NCBI RefSeq assembly: GCF_000756665.1
Contig: NZ_ARXV01000008.1
Coordinates: 114,706-178,705 of the forward strand
DNA: 64,000 bases
From: Alcanivorax nanhaiticus
Lineage (GTDB): Bacteria > Pseudomonadota > Gammaproteobacteria > Pseudomonadales > Alcanivoracaceae
Direction of reading: 5' to 3'
Positions within the stretch are counted from its first letter, which is position 1. The number at the start of each line of letters is the position of its first letter. The notes below the pieces were generated by a model that had not been told where the DNA came from, ran no database searches, and saw nothing but the letters and a program-made list of their open reading frames with translations. Positions 44,349-51,537 of the stretch are shown in pieces. The translations under genes were made by a program, and so were the position numbers.

Positions 44349-45727
44349 GCCTCAAGCTGCACAACACCCTCACCGGGCAAAAGGACGACTTCATTCCGTT
44401 GGATCCCAACCGCATCACCCTGTATGTGTGCGGCCCCACGGTCTATAACTTCGTCCATATCGGCAACGCCCGCCCGGTGGTGGTGTTTGATGTGCTGTAT
44501 CGCTTGCTGCAGCGGCTCTATCCGGAAGTGGCCTATGCCCGCAACATCACCGACATCGATGACAAGATCATCAATGCTGCGGCGGAAAACGGCGAAGACA
44601 TCGGCGAACTCACCGAGCGCTTTAGCGCCGCCTTCCTGGAAGACATGGCGGCCCTGAATGCCAAAACCCCGAACATCATCCCCAAGGCCACCGATCACAT
44701 CCCCGAGATGCTCCAGATGATCGAGACCCTGGTGGAAAAAGGCCACGCCTACGAGGCCGACGGCCAGGTGCTGTTCGCAGTGGAATCCATGCCTGACTAC
44801 GGCAAACTGTCCGGCCGCAAGCTGGAAGACATGCTCGCCGGAGCGCGAGTGGAAGTGGCCGACTACAAGCGCCACCCTGGCGACTTCATCCTCTGGAAGC
44901 CGTCCACCGATGAACAACCGGGCTGGGACTCCCCCTGGGGCCGTGGCCGTCCCGGCTGGCACATCGAATGCTCCGCCATGATCCACAAGCATCTGGGTGA
45001 TGTGATCGACATCCACGGTGGCGGACAGGACCTGATCTTCCCGCACCACGAAAACGAGATCGCCCAGGGCTGCTGCGCCCACGGCACCGATTATGTGCGC
45101 TACTGGATGCACAACGGCTACATCAACATCGACGGCGAGAAGATGTCCAAGTCCCTGGGCAACTTCCGTCTGGTGCGTGACCTGCTCACCCAGTACCACG
45201 GCGAAATCCTGCGCTTCGCGCTGGTCTCCAGCCATTACCGCTCGCCGCTAAACTTCTCTGCCGACGTGCTGGAAAATGCCGAGAAAGGCCTGGATACCCT
45301 TTACTACGCCCTGCTGGGCCGTGGTGAAACCGTGGAGCCAGAAGCCGGCTACCAGCTGCCCGATAACCACCCAGTGCTGGAAGCCCTGAAAGATGACCTG
45401 AACACCTCGGAAGCGGTCAGCGCCCTGCACGCCATTGCCGGCGAACTGAACAAGGCGGAACTGGCGGACAAGCCGAAGCTGAAAGCCGAACTACTGGCCG
45501 CCGCCGACCTGCTTGGCCTACTCACCGAGGAACCCACCGCCTGGTTCCAGAACAAGAACGTGAGCGAAGATGGCTTGAGCAACGACGAGATCGACGCGCT
45601 GGTCGCCGAACGCACCCAAGCGAAAAAAGACAAAAACTTCGCCCGCGCCGACGAAATCCGCGAACAGCTCACCGAGGCCGGCATCCAGCTGGAAGATACT
45701 CGCGAAGGCACGCGCTGGAGTCGGTAA
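44345..45727 (+). CDS. cysS: Cysteinyl-tRNA synthetase
   Basis: Class I synthetase of 460 aa charging tRNA-Cys. The HIGH-like motif is HIGN ([16 protein letters not shown]), the zinc site includes CGP, ECSAM and HHENE, and KMSKSLGN is intact. It overlaps hisI by 4 bp (ATGA) and is followed by a strong terminator at 45752. The grouping thrS-hisI-cysS is unusual. Confidence 0.98.
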   Translation: MSLKLHNTLTGQKDDFIPLDPNRITLYVCGPTVYNFVHIGNARPVVVFDVLYRLLQRLYPEVAYARNITDIDDKIINAAAENGEDIGELTERFSAAFLEDMAALNAKTPNIIPKATDHIPEMLQMIETLVEKGHAYEADGQVLFAVESMPDYGKLSGRKLEDMLAGARVEVADYKRHPGDFILWKPSTDEQPGWDSPWGRGRPGWHIECSAMIHKHLGDVIDIHGGGQDLIFPHHENEIAQGCCAHGTDYVRYWMHNGYINIDGEKMSKSLGNFRLVRDLLTQYHGEILRFALVSSHYRSPLNFSADVLENAEKGLDTLYYALLGRGETVEPEAGYQLPDNHPVLEALKDDLNTSEAVSALHAIAGELNKAELADKPKLKAELLAAADLLGLLTEEPTAWFQNKNVSEDGLSNDEIDALVAERTQAKKDKNFARADEIREQLTEAGIQLEDTREGTRWSR

Positions 45728-45751
45728 AGCAGCTACGAGCTTTGGGAAAAC

Positions 45752-45786
45752 AAAAGGCCGCGCCCGGATGATGGGCGCGGCCTTTT
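45752..45786 (+). terminator. Bidirectional terminator after cysS
   Basis: AAAAGGCCGCGCCC and GGGCGCGGCCTTTT form a 14-bp stem with a 7-nt loop, with A- and T-runs on either side. Confidence 0.9.
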
Positions 45787-45793
45787 GCGTTAT

Positions 45794-45840
45794 GCGAGAA
45801 ACGAGTTGCGAGTTGCGAGTTGCGAGTTGCGAAAATCAAA
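45794..45840. repeat. Heptad half element H9
   Basis: Left-type units GAGAAAC then GAGTTGC four times in tandem, ending in the usual GCGAAAATC core edge. No matching right arm lies nearby. Confidence 0.75.
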
Positions 45841-45915
45841 CCTGGTATTGTTGCTGATGTCATCTTTGGCAACGCCGCCTTATGGGCTGAACTGAACCCC
45901 GCCCTCTCTCAAAAC

Positions 45916-45984
45916 GCAGGAGCGGTGGTTCCACCGCGATTCGCCGCGTTCAAACAGGCATCGCGGTCGAACGACCGCTCCCAC
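45916..45984. repeat. Inverted REP pair
   Basis: GCAGGAGCGGTGGTTCCACC and CGAACGACCGCTCCCAC face each other, the same GGGAGCGG-type REP as at 17086. Confidence 0.8.
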
Positions 45985-46000
45985 AACGATCACTCCACTG

Positions 46001-46238
46001 CTGTGGGAGCTCCCTGTGCCCTTCAGGGTATGCCTGCAAGCGATCCGAGCCTCCCTGAGGTAAGGATTCCAGAAGCGAGTTTCGAGTAACGAGTTTCGAA
46101 AATCGAAAGACAGCAACCAAGCATGAGGTTTGAGGTTTTGCCTTTCGCTACTCGTTTCTCGTAACTCGAAACCCATTTCCTCACCGAGGCTCGGATCGCT
46201 TGCAGGCATACCCTGAAGGGCACAGAGAGCTCCCACAG
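46001..46238. repeat. REP pair enclosing heptad element H10
   Basis: Outer arms CTGTGGGAGCTC...TGCAAGCGATCCGAGCC (46001-46060) and GGCTCGGATCGCTTGCAGG...GAGCTCCCACAG (46179-46238) are nearly perfect inverses 60 bp long. Inside lie heptad arms at 46072-46108 and 46140-46172. This is the same nested layout as at 36886-37075. Confidence 0.88.
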
Positions 46239-46310
46239 AAACACGCGCCGTAGCAAAGCCCGGGCGCGGCATCGTGGCTCTCTGCTTACTCCAAGCCCAA
46301 CCCGCGTTGT

Positions 46311-46361
46311 AGCTTGAGGCTTGAAGCTTTTCCTCGCAGCTCGAAGCTCAAAGCTCGCAGC
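46311..46361. repeat. Heptad element H11, AGCTnnn-type
   Basis: Left units AGCTTGA, GGCTTGA and AGCTTTT face right units AGCTCGA, AGCTCAA, AGCTCGC and AGCT. A third unit sequence in the same inverted 7-bp design, next to the START gene stop. Confidence 0.7.
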
Positions 46362-46365
46362 TGCT

Positions 46366-47040
46366 TCACAGTTCCAACTGATCCATCCCCGGCAGCTTCG
46401 GCAGATCTTCCCGTGTTGCATTGGCAAAGCGTGGCTTCTTGAGCTGTTCCCTGATCCCCTCCAACGTTTCCAGCGGTGCCTTGGTGGCCACCAGATTGGC
46501 CAACCACACCGGCACGCTGCCGCCCGGGTCCACAAAGGTTTCAAATTGCACCCGCACCCAACCGTCGGTCAGCGGGGCGATGGTGAACTGGTTGTCCAGC
46601 GCCGGAATACGAACATAGCCATCGCGTTTTGCCAGATAGCCTTCGGCATTCACGCTGTGCAGGGTAATCACCCCCGAGGCCTTGTCCTGGCTCAGTGCAT
46701 TAGCCAGCACCACATCCCGATCCGACACTGGCCAGATCCCCTTGAAAGACATCAGGATGCGTTCCTTATGGTCAGAGGTCAGACGCTCCGCATCACGATT
46801 CTGGAAAATCCATTCAGGGAAAGTGTCCACCGCCGTGATCACCGCCAGCACCGCAGCGGGAGAAGCCTGTAGCTCCACCACCCCTTTGAACGCTTTTACC
46901 GGGCTCTCCGCCACCTTGCGGGCATAGGTGGTCACCTCGCCACGCCCCTCACCCTTGCGGGTGGTCTCCCAACTGTCACTACTCTGTGCCCAAACCGGGC
47001 TGGCCACCAATATCAGGGCCATCATCAGCGCTTTCATCAT
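46366..47040 (-). CDS. START-domain exported protein
   Basis: From the ATG at 47040 (GGAGAG just upstream) the product is 224 aa with a signal peptide (ALILVASPVWAQ). The body is a START/SRPBCC lipid-binding fold: AVLAVITAVDTFPEWIFQNRDAERL, DRDVVLANALSQ and DGWVRVQFETFVDPGGSVPVWLANLVATKAPLETLEGIREQL, which is the typical C-terminal helix. Members bind lipids in a cavity; the bacterial role is unknown. The longer open frame from 47295 overlaps a heptad element and lacks signals. Confidence 0.85.
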   Translation of the reverse strand: MMKALMMALILVASPVWAQSSDSWETTRKGEGRGEVTTYARKVAESPVKAFKGVVELQASPAAVLAVITAVDTFPEWIFQNRDAERLTSDHKERILMSFKGIWPVSDRDVVLANALSQDKASGVITLHSVNAEGYLAKRDGYVRIPALDNQFTIAPLTDGWVRVQFETFVDPGGSVPVWLANLVATKAPLETLEGIREQLKKPRFANATREDLPKLPGMDQLEL

Positions 47041-47369
47041 GTCTCTCCAATAAAGGGCATCAACAGGGCGCAGTATGCACCCACTCACACCGGACTCAAG
47101 AACCACCCGGAAATTGACCCAACCGGCACAAACATCAGTAACGAGTCGCGAGGAACGAAAACCTTCCATTCCCACAACTTTCGTCTCTGTGACATACATG
47201 CTGTACTCCAGACGATTTTCGAGCTGGCTAGCAGAATCGCGTCTTTTGCCTTTCGAAACTCGCTTCTCGTCACTCGAAACTCGCCCCCCAGCCATCAGCC
47301 CACGCTAGCCAGCCCCCCCAACTAACCAGTATCATCCGGAGACGTTTACCACCGCACAGGGCGTCCACC
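47041..47369. other. Divergent intergenic region with heptad element H12
   Basis: These 329 bases hold no gene. Heptad arms lie at 47138-47165 (GTAACGAGTCGCGAGGAACG) and 47247-47283 (TTTCGAAACTCGCTTCTCGT, CACTCGAAACTCGC) around an 80-bp core. Unlike most copies it sits between divergent genes. Confidence 0.75.
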
Positions 47370-47612
47370 GTGAAACCGCTCCTGCTTGGCATCATCTGGT
47401 TTTACCAGAAAGTGCTGAGCCCCTGGACAGGCAACCAATGCCGCTTCTATCCGAGCTGCTCGCATTACGCGAAGCAGGCCATAGAGGTGCATGGAGCCCT
47501 GCGCGGTAGCACCCTGGCGGCGAAGCGGATCTGCAAATGCCACCCTGGCCACCCCGGTGGCTTTGATTATGTCCCCGGCACCGAGCCCCATGACCGGGAG
47601 ACCACCGCATGA
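47370..47612 (+). CDS. yidD: Membrane protein insertion efficiency factor YidD
   Basis: An 80-aa peripheral membrane protein with the family signature [29 protein letters not shown], then [21 protein letters not shown]. YidD helps YidC-dependent insertion and normally sits between rnpA and yidC at the oriC-side rpmH locus. Here it is apart from those genes and overlaps a small Cys/His protein gene by 4 bp, at the head of the zinc cluster. Confidence 0.93.
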   Translation: MKPLLLGIIWFYQKVLSPWTGNQCRFYPSCSHYAKQAIEVHGALRGSTLAAKRICKCHPGHPGGFDYVPGTEPHDRETTA

Positions 47613-47905
47613 TGCGTTCGCGTCTCCCGCTCATCCTTGCGCTATCTCTGTTGTGCGCTCAGCTGTTCCTGGCTTGGCACGGCCCCAGCCATATTGATCC
47701 GCACAGCGATCCTCACCAGCAGGCTCTGCTCGTTGCCGACTGCGATGCCTGCGCCCACGGCAATGGTTTGGTGGCCCTGCCCGTGGCTGGCTTGGTGATT
47801 ACCTCGCCAGACGCGCCCTTTCGTGGCGATAATCAACCGCCAACACGCGTCATTCCAACCCCTTCCATAGCGGCACAGGCCCGTGCCCCACCCGTTGCGT
47901 CCTGA
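47609..47905 (+). CDS. Small DUF2946-like exported Cys/His protein
   Basis: A 98-aa protein with a hydrophobic N-terminus ([21 protein letters not shown]) and a CxxCxHG motif ([11 protein letters not shown]). These are features of DUF2946, small proteins often encoded with TonB-dependent receptors for metals. A close relative lies at 51023. A His-rich loop ([11 protein letters not shown]) suggests metal binding. It overlaps yidD by 4 bp and precedes the His-rich OMP gene by 121 bp. Confidence 0.7.
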   Translation: MMRSRLPLILALSLLCAQLFLAWHGPSHIDPHSDPHQQALLVADCDACAHGNGLVALPVAGLVITSPDAPFRGDNQPPTRVIPTPSIAAQARAPPVAS

Positions 47906-47946
47906 ACATTCCAATCTGATTTGTTGAAAACAAACGGCTGTTGTGA

Positions 47947-48005
47947 GCGCCCACTTCTCTTTCCTTGTTGAGAATCCGTGCGCCTGTCTCCACCCGTAAA
48001 AGACA
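47947..48005 (+). promoter_or_regulatory. 5' leader element 1, shared with the ZnuD-like gene
   Basis: In the leader of the His-rich OMP gene, GCGCC, then CCTTG, AATCC, GCGCC and CCGTAAAAGACA occur in this order. The same boxes recur in the 51451-51528 leader with nearly the same spacing. AATCC..GCGCC..CGTAA also recalls the core of cobalamin riboswitches, but the match is loose. A TTTGTTGAAAACAAA palindrome (47920-47934) lies upstream and could be an operator. Confidence 0.4.
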
Positions 48006-48026
48006 ATACCGATTTCAGGACATCAC

Positions 48027-49328
48027 ATGAAACAGTTCTATGTTGCCAGTGCGCTGCTGGCTGCCTCTTCCTCCGTGCTGGCCGCCGAGGACAACAGCAA
48101 CAATCCCCTCGCTGCCTTCAACCCGGCTTTCTCCGTGATCTTTGATGGCATGTACTACAGCGATAACGTGAAGGGTGAAGGTGCAGCACTGCTGGAAGAT
48201 GCCGATAGCGCCTTTCACAGCCATGGCGGCCACGAAGAGCACGAGCATGGCGATTTGAAGCGCGGCTTCAACCTGAACGAAACCGAGCTGACCATGAGCG
48301 GTTCCGTCGACAGCTACTTTGATGCCTGGCTGTCAGCCGCTATCAGCAGTGAGGGCGACTTCGAGCTGGAAGAAGCCTGGATCCGCAGTCAGTCCCTGCC
48401 GGCCGGCCTGCAGGTGAAAGCCGGTCGCTTCCTCAGCGCCATCGGCTATCACAATGAAAAACACCCCCATAGCTGGAACTTCGCTGACCAGAACCTGGCG
48501 TACCTGAGCCTGTTCGGTGATCACGGCGTCAGCGGCGACGGCATCCAGCTCACCTGGCTGGCTCCCACAGACAGCTACCTGCAACTGGGTCTGGAAATCA
48601 CCCAGGGGGACAACCTGGAACGGGTCGGCAGCATTATCGACGCCGAACACGTGGCTGAAGACATCACTGCCGAGCTCGGCCCCACCGTCACCGAAGAGGA
48701 CCTGAACCTGTCCGAGCAGGATGGCCCGCAACTGGGCGTCTTTACCCTGCGCTTCGCCCCGGACCTGGGCACCCAGCGCGCTCTGCAACTGGGCCTTTCC
48801 GCCGCCCGCCACCAGGACAGCCAGTCCTTCCATGAAGAAGGCGGCGGCGAACTGTTCGTCACCGAAGGGGATACGGATGTGTACGGTGCCCAGGCGGTAT
48901 ACAAACACTTCGCCTCAGGCCAGTACGGCAAGGGCGGCTGGAGCATCGCCGGCGAATACTTCTATGCCGACTCAGACCAGGAAGCCGTTTTCCACAGCGA
49001 CCCCGCCGAGCTGGGCCTGCCCGTCACCAGCGAACAGGGCGCGGCCTATGTGGAAGCCAACTACGGTTTTGCCCCCCGCTGGCAGGTCGGCCTGCGTACT
49101 GCCGCCAGCGGTATCGGCGGCGAGTTCAGCGAGGGTGATGAAACCGAAGAAGTCCGTCTGTCTCGCCAACACAGCGCCGCCCTCACTTGGTACGCCACCG
49201 AGTTCTCCAAGCTGCGGCTACAGTTCAACCGCAACGACGTGCACGGCCATGATGGCAGCGAGGAATACAATCAGGTGTTCCTGCAGTACAACCTGAGCCT
49301 GGGTGCCCACGGGGCCCACACATTCTGA
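48027..49328 (+). CDS. His-rich outer-membrane protein of the zinc cluster
   Basis: A 433-aa outer-membrane barrel with a signal peptide (ending SSSVLAA). A His-rich loop (HSHGGHEEHEHGD, residues about 67-79) is followed by strands such as FDAWLSAAISSEGDFELEEAWIR and LQVKAGRFLSAIGYHNEKHPHSWNFADQNLAY, and the chain ends in Phe (LGAHGAHTF). It resembles zinc-regulated putative porins of metal-uptake loci. The role is probably zinc capture at the surface. Followed by a ZnuA-like gene 25 bp on. Confidence 0.82.
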   Translation: MKQFYVASALLAASSSVLAAEDNSNNPLAAFNPAFSVIFDGMYYSDNVKGEGAALLEDADSAFHSHGGHEEHEHGDLKRGFNLNETELTMSGSVDSYFDAWLSAAISSEGDFELEEAWIRSQSLPAGLQVKAGRFLSAIGYHNEKHPHSWNFADQNLAYLSLFGDHGVSGDGIQLTWLAPTDSYLQLGLEITQGDNLERVGSIIDAEHVAEDITAELGPTVTEEDLNLSEQDGPQLGVFTLRFAPDLGTQRALQLGLSAARHQDSQSFHEEGGGELFVTEGDTDVYGAQAVYKHFASGQYGKGGWSIAGEYFYADSDQEAVFHSDPAELGLPVTSEQGAAYVEANYGFAPRWQVGLRTAASGIGGEFSEGDETEEVRLSRQHSAALTWYATEFSKLRLQFNRNDVHGHDGSEEYNQVFLQYNLSLGAHGAHTF

Positions 49329-49353
49329 TCCGCCACCCTGGGAGGCAAACAGG

Positions 49354-50295
49354 ATGAATACACGTTTCGAGAGAATCTGCCGCCCCGCACAGGGGCTTTG
49401 CCTGCTTCTGCTGATGGCCGTTGCGACACCGTCCAGTGCCCAGCTTCGCATCCTCGCGTGTGAAACGGAGTGGGGGCAGCTGGCCACGGAAATTGGTGGA
49501 GATCTGGTGCAGGTCAAGAACGCCAGCGCACCCGGCCAGGATGCCCATCACATCCAGGCCCGCCCCAGCCTGCTCGCACAGGTGCGCCGGGCCGATATGG
49601 TGCTATGTACGGGTGCCGAACTGGAAACCGGTTGGTTACCGGTATTGCTGAACCGTGGCAGCAACCCCGCCGTGCGCCAGGCACCGGGGCTGTTTCTGGC
49701 TGCTGAGCAGGTAGACCGGCTGGAAATACCTGTGACACTGGATCGTGCCGATGGTGACGTGCATGCCATGGGCAACCCCCACGTGCATCTGGACCCGCAC
49801 CGGGTCATCACCATCTCCCGACAACTGGCCGAACGCTTCGCCCAACTGGACCCGGACAATGCAGACGCCTATCGCCAGCAGCAACAGGCCTGGCAGACCG
49901 CATTCGAGGCACAGATCAGCGACTGGGAAGCACAAGCCGCGTCGCTCAAAGGGCTCAACGTCATCACCTACCACCGTACCTGGAGCTACCTGCTCGACTG
50001 GCTCGGCATGAACCGGGTGGACGAACTGGAACCCAAACCCGGCCTGCCTCCAACCCCGGGACATCTGGCGACACTGGTCCGCAAGGCCGATGAGCAGCAG
50101 GTAGGGCTGATTCTGTATCGCCCCATCAATGGTGATGATGCGGCCAGCTGGCTGGCCAAACGCACGGCGGCCTGTGCCGTGGAGCTTCCATTCTCCCCCG
50201 GCGAAGAAGGCACCAACACCCTGGCCAGCCTCTACAGCACTGTGATCCAGCGCCTCAGCACGGCACGGGAACAGTGCCTGCAGGAGACGACATGA
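49354..50295 (+). CDS. ZnuA-like zinc-binding periplasmic protein
   Basis: A 313-aa cluster A-I solute-binding protein with a signal peptide (ending TPSSAQ). Likely zinc ligands: His in DAHHIQARPS, His in NPHVHLDPHR, and His in VITYHRTWSYLLDW; an acidic residue in the C-terminal half completes the site in homologues. It lacks a long His-rich loop. It overlaps the permease gene by 4 bp. The ATG at 49354 is chosen because it starts the signal peptide. Confidence 0.9.
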   Translation: MNTRFERICRPAQGLCLLLLMAVATPSSAQLRILACETEWGQLATEIGGDLVQVKNASAPGQDAHHIQARPSLLAQVRRADMVLCTGAELETGWLPVLLNRGSNPAVRQAPGLFLAAEQVDRLEIPVTLDRADGDVHAMGNPHVHLDPHRVITISRQLAERFAQLDPDNADAYRQQQQAWQTAFEAQISDWEAQAASLKGLNVITYHRTWSYLLDWLGMNRVDELEPKPGLPPTPGHLATLVRKADEQQVGLILYRPINGDDAASWLAKRTAACAVELPFSPGEEGTNTLASLYSTVIQRLSTAREQCLQETT

Positions 50296-51026
50296 TCGAT
50301 ATCCTGCTGCCGGCATTGCTCGCCGGCATGCTGGTGCTGGCCAGTCACATCCCCTTGGGGCGCCAGGTACTGGAACGGGGCATCATCTTTATCGATCTGG
50401 CCGTGGCCCAGGCTGCCGCCACCGGGTTGATCGCGGTAAACCGCTTTGCCCATGTGGAATCCGACTGGATGCTACAGGCTGTCGCCATTGGCACCGCGCT
50501 GGGCTTCGCCGTGCTGCTGCATCAACTGGAACGGCTGGGCCATCGGGTTCAGGAAGCCCTGATCGGTGCAACCTTCGTGGTACTGGCCAGCGCCAGCGTG
50601 CTGCTGCTGGCCCATGACCCCCACGGCGGAGAGCACCTGAACAGCAGCCTGGCCGGGCAGATCCTGTGGGTCGACAATGCTCAGCTGGCAGGACTGGCGG
50701 TCAGTGCCATTGCCGCCTTGGCCGCCATGGCCCTGTTCCGCCATCCGTTACCGGCTTTCTACCTGCCGTTTGCCATTGCCATTACCGCCTCGGTACAGGC
50801 GGTTGGGGTCTACCTGGTATTTGCCTCACTGATTTTTCCGGCACTGGCAGGCTATCGCAGCCAGCGACCTGTTCTCCTCGCCCTGGCCGCCGGCTTGAGT
50901 GGCTACCTGATTGGCCTGGCCGCCAGCCTGTATCTTGACTGGCCAAGCGGGCCGGCCATCGTCACCAGTCTCGCACTTTGTGCTACCACCGTCGCCATCC
51001 TCCGCAAGGTAACCGCCAGGGCATGA
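50292..51026 (+). CDS. ZnuB-like metal ABC permease
   Basis: A 244-aa membrane protein with about seven helices. IIFIDLAVAQAAATGLIA, QEALIGATFVVLASASVLLLA and AVGVYLVFASLIFPALAG match the ABC-3 metal permease family (ZnuB/TroC). It overlaps its ZnuA-like partner and the next small gene by 4 bp each. No ATP-binding gene (znuC) is in the cluster, so the ATPase must be encoded elsewhere or the protein works without one. Confidence 0.85.
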   Translation: MIDILLPALLAGMLVLASHIPLGRQVLERGIIFIDLAVAQAAATGLIAVNRFAHVESDWMLQAVAIGTALGFAVLLHQLERLGHRVQEALIGATFVVLASASVLLLAHDPHGGEHLNSSLAGQILWVDNAQLAGLAVSAIAALAAMALFRHPLPAFYLPFAIAITASVQAVGVYLVFASLIFPALAGYRSQRPVLLALAAGLSGYLIGLAASLYLDWPSGPAIVTSLALCATTVAILRKVTARA

Positions 51027-51388
51027 GCGCGAATTCCGCCACACAATTCGCCACTGCCGTGAGAGTTGGCCAATACCGCGCCAACCCCAACGGCCAGCGC
51101 CGCCTTGCAATATGGCTGGCGCTGGCGGTGCTGTGCGCTCAGCTTCTGCTCGCCTGGCACTCGCCCTCACACATTCTCGCCGACGAACACGGCTCCAAGA
51201 CTGAGCTGCTGGCCTCCGCCGATTGCCAGGTCTGTACCCATGGCCATGGCCTGCTGGCACTGCCCAGTCTCTATTTCACACAGGTCTCGGCCCACGCCGA
51301 ACCGGCACCCTTGCCTCCTTCCATCCCGCATCTGGCGCACACCATTCGTGTCCGGCACCTGCCCCGCGGCCCACCTGCCTCAGCCTGA
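51023..51388 (+). CDS. Second DUF2946-like exported Cys/His protein
   Basis: From the ATG at 51023 the product is 121 aa: a hydrophobic segment (IWLALAVLCAQLLLAWHSPSH), then ADCQVCTHGHGLLALP. It matches the protein at 47609 at LCAQL.LAWH.PSH and C.xCxHG, so the two are paralogues. Both lie just upstream of an outer-membrane metal gene and may pass or sense metal. It overlaps the permease by 4 bp. Confidence 0.72.
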   Translation: MSANSATQFATAVRVGQYRANPNGQRRLAIWLALAVLCAQLLLAWHSPSHILADEHGSKTELLASADCQVCTHGHGLLALPSLYFTQVSAHAEPAPLPPSIPHLAHTIRVRHLPRGPPASA

Positions 51389-51450
51389 AACACACAGTCA
51401 TCTGTTCCACCCACACAAGATAACGTGCCCTTGCTCTGCGCTTGGGTGCG

Positions 51451-51528
51451 CGCCTGTGGGTTCATTTGATGTGGATTCCCCTTGCGTGAATCCCCGCGCC
51501 GTCCTGCTCTGCAGGCACGGTAAAGACA
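51451..51528 (+). promoter_or_regulatory. 5' leader element 2, shared with the His-rich OMP gene
   Basis: GCGCC, CCTTG (51480), AATCC (51489), GCGCC (51496) and CGGTAAAGACA (51518) recur in the same order as in 47947-48005; spacings are 9, 7 and 24 bp here against 10, 7 and 17 there. A CCTGCTCTGCAGG hairpin fills the larger gap. A cobalamin-riboswitch-like or zinc-dependent leader is possible. Confidence 0.4.
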
Positions 51529-51537
51529 GAGGTAGTT

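Larger units (their letters stand above)
45728..46365. other. Repeat-rich convergent junction
   Basis: This 638-bp gap between convergent cysS and the START gene holds no ORF. In order it carries a terminator, a half heptad element (45794-45840), a REP pair (45916-45984), a REP pair enclosing a heptad element (46001-46238) and an AGCT-type heptad element (46311-46361). Confidence 0.8.

Noticed and set aside
47920..47934. Zur box upstream of the His-rich OMP gene
   Set aside because: TTTGTTGAAAACAAA is palindromic but does not match the known Zur consensus (GTTATA...TATAAC), so I only note it as a possible operator.
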